From a virus, in the IMG/VR virus record IMGVR_UViG_3300032304_000721, positions 1 through 64,000 of that record: a DNA stretch of 64,000 bases. One strand, 5' to 3'. Positions 56,729 to 64,000 of this stretch are shown piece by piece. A program made the position numbers and the translations under genes. Each line of letters begins with the position of its first letter. Position 1 is the first letter of the stretch. The notes below the pieces were generated by a model. That model was not told the origin of the DNA. It was given only the letters and a program-made list of their open reading frames with translations, and did not search any database.

Positions 56729-57742
56729 ATGAGTCTATTTAAAAAAGTAGCAGTCTGTACCGATATCCACTTTGGCCTAAAGTCCAACAGCCTACAACAC
56801 AATCAAGATTGCAGTGATTTTATTGATTGGTTTATTGCAACAGCCAAAGAGCAAGGTTGTGAAACTGGCATGTTTCTAGGTGATTGGAGCCATCAACGTG
56901 CGGCAATTAATATGCAAACGTTACAGTATAGTCTGCGTAGTTTGGAAAAATTATCAGCGGCATTTGACCGCTTTTACTTTATTCCGGGCAATCACGATTT
57001 ATACTATAGAGACAAACGCGATATCTATTCAACAGAATGGGCCAAGCACATACCCAATATTCAAATTGTTAACGATTGGTTTCAAGACGGTGATGTTGTA
57101 ATTGCGCCTTGGCTAGTTGGGGATGATCATAAACGCATACCAAAACTCAAGGGTCAGTACATGTTTGGACATTTTGAACTGCCACACTTTAAAATGAATG
57201 CCATGGTAGAAATGCCCGATCACGGCGAAATACAGGTTGCTAGCTTCAGCGGATTCGATCGAGTTTTTAGTGGTCACTTTCACCTGCGTCAACAAAAGCG
57301 CAACATCAGTTATATTGGCAACTGCTTTCCACACAACTTTGCCGATGCTGGTGATTCGGCACGTGGCATGATGATCCTAGAATGGGGCAGTACTCCGGTA
57401 TATCATGCCTGGCCAGGTCAACCCCTATATCGAGTAATGAGGCTCAGTGAAGCCATTGACAATGGCATCAACATATTTGTGCCCAACATGCATGTGCGTG
57501 TGGAACTGGATATTGACATCAGTTACGAAGAAGCCAACTTTATCAAAGAAACATTTGTCAAGGATTATCGTTTGCGAGAAATGGCATTGATTCCTGTTAA
57601 AAGTAGTGCGGTGGACGCAGATATGTCCCCAGGAGAAGTCAAGTTTGAAAGCGTGGATCAAATTGTCACAGATCAGATCACCAATATCGAAAGTGAATTC
57701 TACGATCCCAAGCTGTTGTTGAAAATTTATCAAAATCTATGA
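56729..57742 (+). CDS. gp47: Recombination endonuclease subunit gp47 (SbcD/Mre11-like)
   Basis: A calcineurin-type metallophosphoesterase that works with gp46 to resect DNA ends in recombination-dependent replication and host DNA breakdown. Metal-binding motifs are D12-I-H14 (CTDIHFG), GDW (51-53), GNHD (87-90) and GHFH (182-185). The length of 337 matches T4 gp47 (339). No ribosome site is visible upstream, in line with a near-leaderless mRNA. Its TGA overlaps the next ATG (ATGA at 57739-57742). Gp46 is not adjacent as usual but four genes downstream. Confidence 0.95.
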   Translation: MSLFKKVAVCTDIHFGLKSNSLQHNQDCSDFIDWFIATAKEQGCETGMFLGDWSHQRAAINMQTLQYSLRSLEKLSAAFDRFYFIPGNHDLYYRDKRDIYSTEWAKHIPNIQIVNDWFQDGDVVIAPWLVGDDHKRIPKLKGQYMFGHFELPHFKMNAMVEMPDHGEIQVASFSGFDRVFSGHFHLRQQKRNISYIGNCFPHNFADAGDSARGMMILEWGSTPVYHAWPGQPLYRVMRLSEAIDNGINIFVPNMHVRVELDIDISYEEANFIKETFVKDYRLREMALIPVKSSAVDADMSPGEVKFESVDQIVTDQITNIESEFYDPKLLLKIYQNL

Positions 57743-58200
57743 GTTGGAGATCGTTACAAATAAAACAAAATGCTTGTACACAAGATCAAGTAGTTTTGAA
57801 TTTATTTAAAAATAAAACAGTTCGTTATGTGGGGAAAGATTTAGAGTTTGCATCCAAATTAAATGTAGATGTTGACGCAAGACATCTTGTTGCAATAATA
57901 AATTCTCCATTTTGGTTATCTGCCTGTATAGATTATGTTAAAAGTTTATTGGAAATTGGCCAATTTGAAACTTTTTATATTGGCATCAATAGATATTGGA
58001 TCCTCGGGAACGATACCAATTTAAAATTTGATCCAAGTTGTGACAGTGGAGCACACATAATAAATTTGTTGTCACAAATAGCAACAGCACAAGGATATAC
58101 TGTAAAACAATCTAGTTATTTTGACGAAGATTTAGGAAGACATATGAATTTTGTACAACCGGTGACCTGGGTATATGGAACATCAACCGTTAACATTTAA
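57739..58200 (+). CDS. Unknown AT-rich gene inserted between gp47 and gp46 (153 aa)
   Basis: The start overlaps the gp47 stop (ATGA). The 153-residue product has a hydrophobic-aromatic middle (HLVAIINSPFWLSACIDYVK) and a later YIGINRYWILGND. No family is recognised. Base composition is visibly more AT-rich than in gp47. It overlaps the next gene by 26 bases. Together with the two following genes it looks like a cassette inserted between the two nuclease subunits. Function unknown. Confidence 0.55.
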   Translation: MSWRSLQIKQNACTQDQVVLNLFKNKTVRYVGKDLEFASKLNVDVDARHLVAIINSPFWLSACIDYVKSLLEIGQFETFYIGINRYWILGNDTNLKFDPSCDSGAHIINLLSQIATAQGYTVKQSSYFDEDLGRHMNFVQPVTWVYGTSTVNI

Positions 58201-58774
58201 AGCAATCAATCGCAGTCCAGACTCATTTTATAGACACGTATATCCAGTTCTTAAAATGAAAAAAGACGAGTTGATCGATCTTGAAACTCTGTATAGCAAT
58301 AAAAAAATTGTTATTGTGGATAGCTGTGGGTGGGTTTATCAAACGATGTTTCCTAATTCTGACATATACAAAATCGAAGGCATAGATATGTGTAAAAATG
58401 TATCAATGACTCAAGAAAAACTTGATTGTCTATTTGATGATAGAGATTTTAAAAATCAAAAATTTCCTAATAGGCCGTTTGATGGTTCTGTTCTTATTAT
58501 TGATCACAGCCCATTGATGAAATATCGTAACGGCAAACAAATACGTAAAATTTTTAACGATTTAGCGCAGAGCATTCGACCTGAATTATTTCACATTCGC
58601 ATGCTGTTAGACACCACCGACGATTATAGATTTGATAATCGTATATTAGAACTTGTCAACATTGTTCCTGATAACTACGTCACAACAGAATTTTTGTTTT
58701 TTCTCGACGTGGGAAATCGCAAATTAGTTGCTAAATTTAAAAGATTAAAAAATTATGCACCAGATTTCAATTGA
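58175..58774 (+). CDS. Unknown AT-rich gene, possibly Rossmann-like (199 aa)
   Basis: The segments KKIVIVDSCGWVYQTMF and SVLIIDHSPLMKYRNGKQ suggest alternating strands and helices as in methyltransferase-like or Rossmann folds, but no complete SAM motif is present. I can only call it unknown. ATG 58175 lies inside the previous gene, and its own end overlaps the next gene by 20 bases. AT-rich codon use matches its two neighbours. It could be a degenerate methyltransferase, a nucleotide-binding protein or something else. Confidence 0.5.
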   Translation: MEHQPLTFKAINRSPDSFYRHVYPVLKMKKDELIDLETLYSNKKIVIVDSCGWVYQTMFPNSDIYKIEGIDMCKNVSMTQEKLDCLFDDRDFKNQKFPNRPFDGSVLIIDHSPLMKYRNGKQIRKIFNDLAQSIRPELFHIRMLLDTTDDYRFDNRILELVNIVPDNYVTTEFLFFLDVGNRKLVAKFKRLKNYAPDFN

Positions 58775-59615
58775 CTTTGTGGCCGGCAGTCACGGTAATT
58801 TTTTGGAATTTGTATGCAACAAGTTTCTCGCTAAACTCGATATAACTTTTAAGCCTTTTGATTCCTTGGGTGCTAGCCACGTTAAAACTCAAGATTATTT
58901 GGACAACAGAGTGTTTCTTGCCGATCACTATGTGTTACAAAGACATCAGTTGGCTAGACAAATTATAAGAATAACCTTTGATGAAGATGACCTGTTGCAG
59001 TTATCATCAGTGTGTTTTTTGCGTGCCGGTAATGCCAACATAGATCACAATCTCTTAGAACACAACACCTACAACAAGTTACACAATTCCTACTATAAAA
59101 ATTTAATCAAAGAGATCACACAGGCGTATCCAAGTATTGTATTGTCTATTGATTCTCCAGATTGTCCAAGATATATTTTAAGAGAGTTTTTTAAATTTGG
59201 ATTTAGAGATCATCAAACACACGGATTGTTGTTAGAATTAAATAAAATGAATTACGGTCCGGACCATCAAGTGTTTGACTTTGCCTTTGAAAAGTTTTAT
59301 AATACAGAAATGTTTGTTGACCAAATAAAAGCACTGGCAAAATGGTATGATACCAACATACAAAATGTTGATGGACTTGTTGAATTACATCAACAGTTTT
59401 TGGACAAACAAATTTTTAAAAACAGTAAAATTCAAGCAGACAGTGTGATCGGCGCTGTTCAACAAAGACAAGAAGTGCCAATCTCTAAATTGAGTTTATT
59501 ACAAGAAAGTTATATCAACGGTGTGTTAGAACGCATGTACAATATCGAAATGCCGTTTGTGCAACCAGTGTATTTTTCTAACACCACCCAAATAATAAAA
59601 CACTTAGGTCTATGA
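58755..59615 (+). CDS. Unknown phage protein with GSHGNFLE motif (286 aa)
   Basis: The N-terminus (ISIDFVAGSHGNFLEFVCNK) looks like a strand, glycine loop and helix, as in P-loop-type or sulfotransferase-like proteins. However, no canonical Walker A or PAPS site is complete. The remainder is helical. I recall related unannotated proteins in T4-like marine phages. It is the third AT-rich gene between gp47 and the TcdA-like gene, overlapping both neighbours. A transferase role is speculation. Confidence 0.5.
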   Translation: MHQISIDFVAGSHGNFLEFVCNKFLAKLDITFKPFDSLGASHVKTQDYLDNRVFLADHYVLQRHQLARQIIRITFDEDDLLQLSSVCFLRAGNANIDHNLLEHNTYNKLHNSYYKNLIKEITQAYPSIVLSIDSPDCPRYILREFFKFGFRDHQTHGLLLELNKMNYGPDHQVFDFAFEKFYNTEMFVDQIKALAKWYDTNIQNVDGLVELHQQFLDKQIFKNSKIQADSVIGAVQQRQEVPISKLSLLQESYINGVLERMYNIEMPFVQPVYFSNTTQIIKHLGL

Positions 59616-60358
59616 TTGATACAACTGACGATCGACGGTTATTGGGAGTAGCAAACTTATATGGTAAATCTACATTTGACAAGTTTCAAAAGTCGCACGT
59701 GATAGTTGTTGGGCTAGGTGGCGTGGGATCGTGGTCTGCCGAAGCATTGGTTCGCAGTGGCATTGGAAAAATAACATTGATTGATTTTGACCATGTGTCG
59801 GTTAGCAATACCAATCGACAACTACATGCCACCCAAGGCGAATATGGTAAATCAAAAGTATCAGCTATGCGTGAACGACTGTACACTATCAATCCTGATA
59901 TTGATATTGTTTCTATAGACGATTTTGTCACGGCCGAGAATGTAAACCAACTTTTGCCCAATGGTGCATCTGTAATCGATGCCACTGATTCGGTTGCAAG
60001 TAAAATAGCAATGGCGGTACGGACGCGAGAAACCAAATCTAACTTTGTCATGTGTGGCAGTGCCGGCGGCAAAAAAGATCCTAGCAAACTTACAGCTGGT
60101 GATCTAGCAAAAGCTATACAAGATCCGTTGTTGTCAAAAGTTAGAGCCAGTCTAAGAAAAGATTTTCAATTCGAAAAGAATGTCAAGAAAAAAATTAAAA
60201 TACATACAATATATTCTCAAGAACATAGATCTCCTGCGGTTCCTGGTGGGTTATCGTGCCACGGATATGGGTCTGTTGTTACGGTCACCGCCACCATGGG
60301 ACTCTATGCAGCAGCTATCATATTAAATCAACTCAGCATACAAAATGATACAAATTAA
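59612..60358 (+). CDS. tcdA: TcdA-like tRNA threonylcarbamoyladenosine dehydratase
   Basis: An E1/ThiF-like enzyme that, in bacteria, uses ATP to convert t6A37 of tRNA to cyclic t6A. The protein matches TcdA (CsdL/YgdL) along its length: VIVVGLGGVGSWSAEALVRS (nucleotide site, glycine loop 34-40), LIDFDHVSVSNTNRQLHA, DDFVTAEN, CGSAGGKKDPSKL and DLAKAIQDPLLSKVR. The late cysteine C216 lies in LSCHGYGS, where TcdA has its catalytic cysteine. It is slightly short (248 against about 268). ATG 59612 overlaps the previous stop and the end overlaps gp46. A phage-borne copy is unusual. A more general E1-like role cannot be excluded. Confidence 0.85.
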   Translation: MIDTTDDRRLLGVANLYGKSTFDKFQKSHVIVVGLGGVGSWSAEALVRSGIGKITLIDFDHVSVSNTNRQLHATQGEYGKSKVSAMRERLYTINPDIDIVSIDDFVTAENVNQLLPNGASVIDATDSVASKIAMAVRTRETKSNFVMCGSAGGKKDPSKLTAGDLAKAIQDPLLSKVRASLRKDFQFEKNVKKKIKIHTIYSQEHRSPAVPGGLSCHGYGSVVTVTATMGLYAAAIILNQLSIQNDTN

Positions 60359-62108
60359 AAACCTTACTGTAAAAAACTTCATGAGTGTGGGCAATAGCAC
60401 ACAGGCCATTGATTTTAATCGACAGGATCTTACCCTGGTGTTGGGAGAGAATCTGGATCTGGGCGGTGATGGCAGCCGTAACGGCACAGGCAAGACCACA
60501 ATCATCAATGCTCTTAGCTACAGTCTATATGGACAAGCACTTAGTAATATCCGCAAGGATAATCTTGTAAACAAAACCAACAATAAAAACATGTTGGTCA
60601 GTTTAGATTTCAGTGTGGGCGGTAAAGATTACAAAATTGAGCGTGGTCGTAAACCTAACTTGCTAAGATTCTTTGTAAACAATCAAGAACAAGTGGTCAC
60701 AGACGAAGCACAAGGTGACAGCAGAGAAACACAGGATGCAATTGAGCAAACTCTAGGCCTGAGTCACGACATGTTCAAACACATACTAGCACTTAATACT
60801 TACACAGAACCTTTCCTAAGTCTTAAAGCAAACGATCAGCGTACCATTATCGAGCAGTTGTTGGGCATTACCATGCTGAGTGAGCGTGCCGACCGAATCA
60901 AAGAGCATAATAAAGCTACCAAAGAAGGCATCACACAAGAAGAATTTAGAATTCGTGCTGTTCAAGAAGCTAACAAACGTATTGAAGAACAGATTGAATC
61001 ATTAAAGCGTAGACAAACATTATGGACCACCAAACATGGCGAAGATATCACGGAACTTGAGAAAGCCCTTAAGGCGTTACAGAATATACAGATTGAAAAC
61101 GAGATTGCGGCGCACCAAGATCACAAGGCGTGGGATCAAAAAAGAAAGGATATCAATGAACTATCTGGTCAGATCTCAAGAATCAAATTGGATATTAATC
61201 GGGAAGAAAAGCTGGCGGCCAAATTATCAAAAGAAATCGAAACGCTTGAGAATCATGAATGTCATACGTGTGGGCAGGCCTTCCACGACAGTAAGCACGA
61301 ACAAGTTTTGGAAAGCAAAAAGACGGAGTTGGCTACAGCTCGACAGAGTGGCACGGAATATAGCACCCTCTTATCAGAATTGGAGACTGCCCACACAGAC
61401 TTGGGCACGCTAGGAAAACCGCCCACAATGTTTTACGATAAAGAGTCGGATGCTATACAACATCAAGCCACTTTGTCTAATTTAGAACAACAAATCTCTA
61501 CCAAACAAATAGAAACAGATCCATATGCAGAACAGATTACAGAAATGCAACAACAAGCCTTACAGGAGGTAACATATGACACACTTAATGAGCTTACTAG
61601 GTTGCAAGAACATCAAGAATTCTTGCTCAAACTACTCACCAGCAAAGACAGCTTTATCCGTAAAAAGATTATTGAACAAAATCTTAGCTATCTAAATGCT
61701 CGACTCACACACTACTTGGATCGTGTGGGCTTGCCGCACACTGTGGTATTCCAAAATGACTTGACTGTCAGCATTGAAGAGCTGGGACGTGAGTTAGACT
61801 TTGATAATTTGAGCCGCGGTGAGCGTAATCGTTTAATTCTTTCTATGAGCTGGGCATTTCGTGATGTGTTTGAAAGTTTATATCAACCTATTAACTTGTT
61901 GTTTATAGACGAGATGATTGACAATGGATTGGATACGCAAGGTGTAGAAAATGCCCTAGCTTTGCTCAAACACATGAGTCGTGAACAACACAAGAGTATT
62001 TGGCTAGTAAGTCATAGAGACGAACTTGCTGGGCGTGTAGAAAATATTCTCAAGGTCATCAAAGAAGGTGGATTTACAAGTTACAATACGGATGTAGATA
62101 TTGTTTAA
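60345..62108 (+). CDS. gp46: Recombination endonuclease subunit gp46 (SbcC/Rad50-like ATPase)
   Basis: The ABC-type ATPase partner of gp47. Features are a Walker A region with an extended loop (GENLDL… then RNGTGKTT, K50), a long coiled-coil middle with a CxxC zinc hook at about C306-C309 (ECHTCGQ), the ABC signature LSRGERNR at about 489-496, and Walker B (NLLFIDEMID) near 520. The length of 587 is close to T4 gp46 (560). It starts inside the TcdA-like gene and its end overlaps a radical SAM gene by 8 bases. It probably shares a transcript with gp47 through the four intervening genes. Confidence 0.95.
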   Translation: MIQIKNLTVKNFMSVGNSTQAIDFNRQDLTLVLGENLDLGGDGSRNGTGKTTIINALSYSLYGQALSNIRKDNLVNKTNNKNMLVSLDFSVGGKDYKIERGRKPNLLRFFVNNQEQVVTDEAQGDSRETQDAIEQTLGLSHDMFKHILALNTYTEPFLSLKANDQRTIIEQLLGITMLSERADRIKEHNKATKEGITQEEFRIRAVQEANKRIEEQIESLKRRQTLWTTKHGEDITELEKALKALQNIQIENEIAAHQDHKAWDQKRKDINELSGQISRIKLDINREEKLAAKLSKEIETLENHECHTCGQAFHDSKHEQVLESKKTELATARQSGTEYSTLLSELETAHTDLGTLGKPPTMFYDKESDAIQHQATLSNLEQQISTKQIETDPYAEQITEMQQQALQEVTYDTLNELTRLQEHQEFLLKLLTSKDSFIRKKIIEQNLSYLNARLTHYLDRVGLPHTVVFQNDLTVSIEELGRELDFDNLSRGERNRLILSMSWAFRDVFESLYQPINLLFIDEMIDNGLDTQGVENALALLKHMSREQHKSIWLVSHRDELAGRVENILKVIKEGGFTSYNTDVDIV

Positions 62109-63066
62109 TTATCGTATAGTACACCTCGAAATTAGTAGTAAATGTGTGCTAAAGTGTCCACGGTGCCCTCGAACAGAATTAAATTTAGATCGATTAAACC
62201 AAGAGATAACACTTGCAGATTTTAAATCTGGATTTCCTGTAGATGTATTATCTCAAATTGAATATTTTATATTTTGTGGGGATATTGGCGATCCTATATA
62301 TGCTACAGAATTTTTAGAAATTATTGAATATGTCAAACAGCATGGCCAAACTCGCATAAAAATCATAACCAATGGCAGTTATAAAAAAGCCGATTGGTGG
62401 CAAAGATTAGGACAGCTATTAGACCATAACGATCTAGTAACATTTAGTGTCGATGGGTGGGACAATGAATCCAATAATCGATATCGAGTTAATAGTGATT
62501 TTGAAAGTATCATACTAGGCATCAACACTTTACGAGCATCAAGTGAGTGCCTGATACAATGGTCAGCAATATATTTTGCATTCAACCAACATAAAATTAG
62601 CAACATGCAAGAATTTGCAAAATCGTTAGGATGTAATCAGTTTCAAACCGTTAAAAGTTCAAAATTTGATGGCAGATATATGTTAGGCAATGTTGATCCA
62701 TTGAAACCTGCTAGTCAACTGGTTGCCTCTACCCTGGTCTACGAAACCAATATAGAGATATTAAATTCTAGTAAATACATATCTATTGTTCCAGCAACAC
62801 CTGTTTACCCACACCAATGGGCCAAGTGTTTAAATTATAAAAAAGAGTTGTTTATTGGAGTTGATGGGGTCGTAGCACCTTGTCCTTGGTTTAACAACAG
62901 TTATCAAGACAATAGTTTTATAAAAACATATCGCAATTGTTTGTCAATTAAAAATCGATCATTCTTTGAAATACTTAATGATGTTGAGTTGTGGAATCAA
63001 CTAGTAACAAGTTTTGATACTGATCCTTTAGAAATTTGTCAACTAAAATGTAAAAATGCCCAATAG
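62101..63066 (+). CDS. Radical SAM protein with C-terminal cysteine region (321 aa)
   Basis: The radical SAM motif CVLKCPRC is at residues 15-22, right at the N-terminus, unlike the five proteins of the minus-strand operon. The C-terminal part has cysteines (WAKCLNYKK, VAPCPWFN, ICQLKC) laid out like a SPASM domain with auxiliary clusters. SPASM radical SAM enzymes often modify peptides. The start appears to be TTG 62101 inside the gp46 end. Base composition is AT-rich. It overlaps the next radical SAM gene by 11 bases, so the two are a translationally coupled pair. Substrate unknown. Confidence 0.8.
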   Translation: MFNYRIVHLEISSKCVLKCPRCPRTELNLDRLNQEITLADFKSGFPVDVLSQIEYFIFCGDIGDPIYATEFLEIIEYVKQHGQTRIKIITNGSYKKADWWQRLGQLLDHNDLVTFSVDGWDNESNNRYRVNSDFESIILGINTLRASSECLIQWSAIYFAFNQHKISNMQEFAKSLGCNQFQTVKSSKFDGRYMLGNVDPLKPASQLVASTLVYETNIEILNSSKYISIVPATPVYPHQWAKCLNYKKELFIGVDGVVAPCPWFNNSYQDNSFIKTYRNCLSIKNRSFFEILNDVELWNQLVTSFDTDPLEICQLKCKNAQ

Positions 63067-64000
63067 TAAAATATTTTGTAATATTCCTTGGTTTGAAATA
63101 AACATTAATCATGATGGTAGTTATGATTTATGTGGCTGTCAGAATGATAAAATTGTTGGTACCAAGCAAGGACAAATTTATAATATTAAAAAAATTCCAA
63201 TAAAAGAATATTGGAACGGCCCTCGACTACAAGAAGCACGGTTAAGAAAATTAGGCGACACACCAGATTCTATGTGCAAGATGTGTCAACAAAAAGAATC
63301 TATTGGGTATGAAAGTAATAGAATAAAAGAAAATCTTAAATCTGTAATTTTTAAAGAATCGTTTGATCGTAGTTTTCAACAAAGTCCAAATTATCAACAT
63401 TTTGAATATAGCAAAAACAACAACGGTCTTACTAATTCTCATATACACAGCTTACACGTAAATCTTGGCAATACGTGTAACTTTGCTTGCCGCATGTGTA
63501 GTCCGTTTGCTAGTACCCGACTACAAACTGAATTTTTGCAATTAGGATGGATGCAACTCGAAGACAAGTTTACGCATTGGGCCGAGACTGATGCAGGGTG
63601 GACTAATTTTTTAAATTTCTTAGAACACCAAGCTCAAAACATTAAAGTTATACATATCATTGGCGGCGAAGTTGAGTTCATGCCCAAATTTGAATTTCTA
63701 ATAGATTACTTTATTCAGCGTGGTCTGGCAGCCACTGTTAACATTAGTTTCACTTCTAATGGCAGTGTAAACTACTCAAAATATTTTGAAAAATTAAGTC
63801 AATATAAAAAATGCGAAATTGGAATTAGTATTGAAAGTGTTGATCCCATCGGCGACTATATTAGACAAGGTGGCGATATCAAAAGTATATTAAAAAATAT
63901 ACAAACTATGAACCAGAATAAGCACAACAACATGCAGTTAATCATTAGAACTGTTCCTAGTTTATTAAGTCTACCATCTTATGTCAATTTAATAAAATGG
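63056..64000 (+). CDS. Radical SAM protein with N-terminal twitch/SPASM-like domain (partial, 315 aa seen)
   Basis: ATG 63056 opens a frame that runs off the right edge. The N-terminal domain has C8 (FCNIPWFE), C26 and C28 (LCGC), and C74 and C77 (CKMC). The radical SAM site CNFACRMC follows at 141-148, then IIGGEVEF in place of the usual GGEP. This is the N-terminal-twitch layout of the genes at 15447-19307, but the sequence is AT-rich and more distant. The substitution of GGEV for GGEP may slightly change SAM binding. The C-terminus lies outside the window. Confidence 0.8.
   Translation, partial: MPNSKIFCNIPWFEININHDGSYDLCGCQNDKIVGTKQGQIYNIKKIPIKEYWNGPRLQEARLRKLGDTPDSMCKMCQQKESIGYESNRIKENLKSVIFKESFDRSFQQSPNYQHFEYSKNNNGLTNSHIHSLHVNLGNTCNFACRMCSPFASTRLQTEFLQLGWMQLEDKFTHWAETDAGWTNFLNFLEHQAQNIKVIHIIGGEVEFMPKFEFLIDYFIQRGLAATVNISFTSNGSVNYSKYFEKLSQYKKCEIGISIESVDPIGDYIRQGGDIKSILKNIQTMNQNKHNNMQLIIRTVPSLLSLPSYVNLIKW

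Noticed and set aside
58755-59615. Sulfotransferase assignment for the GSHGNFLE protein
   Set aside because: The glycine loop is suggestive, but no complete PAPS-binding or Walker motif is visible, so it is left as unknown.
1-64000. Integrated prophage or host genomic island
   Set aside because: No integrase, attachment repeats, host genes or tRNAs were seen. The T4-type core with its own late sigma factor indicates a lytic phage genome.
1-64000. tRNA genes
   Set aside because: No cloverleaf-like GTTCRA blocks with matching acceptor stems were noticed in the few intergenic gaps. A tRNA scan would settle this.

Overview
The window is almost certainly part of the genome of a tailed phage of the T4 superfamily, a contractile-tail myovirus of the type known from marine and freshwater viromes. 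The evidence is a T4-type core: late sigma factor gp55, recombination nuclease subunits gp47 and gp46, and a baseplate block with gp25, gp6, a gp5-like spike and a gp53-like wedge protein. Genes are packed with almost no gaps, many start codons overlap the previous stop, and GTG and TTG starts are common. There are no rRNA, tRNA, IS or CRISPR features. No stretch over about 300 bases lacks a gene. The host cannot be named. A TcdA-like tRNA-modifying enzyme and sigma70-type promoters would fit a Gram-negative bacterial host.

Region by region. (1) 1-4974, plus strand: small phage proteins of unknown role, a metallopeptidase/VWA protein, three conserved phage unknowns and the flavin-dependent thymidylate synthase ThyX. 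(2) 4971-12316: a sugar epimerase and a DegT-type aminotransferase (plus), a 677-aa modular glycosyltransferase-like protein (minus), then two related glycosyltransferase-like genes and an amidinotransferase (plus). (3) 12317-26206, minus strand: one run of 15 genes, each overlapping or touching the next. It encodes five radical SAM proteins with N-terminal cysteine-rich domains, four glycosyltransferase-like proteins, a NodU/CmcH-type carbamoyltransferase, a 2OG-Fe(II) oxygenase-like protein, several unknowns and a 33-aa basic peptide. (4) 26279-55654, minus strand: the late baseplate and tail-fibre operon, including a 4940-aa giant structural protein. (5) 55768-64000, plus strand: gp55, gp47, three AT-rich unknowns, a TcdA-like dehydratase, gp46 and two more radical SAM genes, the last cut by the window edge.

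How they may work together. Regions 2 and 3 look like an accessory biosynthetic island. Sugar-nucleotide enzymes, glycosyltransferase-like proteins, a guanidino-group enzyme, a carbamoyltransferase, an oxygenase and several radical SAM enzymes could together make and decorate an unusual glycan, nucleotide or peptide. The product is unknown. Region 4 builds the baseplate and fibres, probably from gp55-dependent late promoters with a TAAATA core. Regions 1 and 5 use sigma70-like promoters. Three of these sit so close to the ATG that the mRNAs may be leaderless, and two overlap the preceding terminator hairpin.

Limits: all names come from reading motifs and remembered family resemblance. No database search was run.
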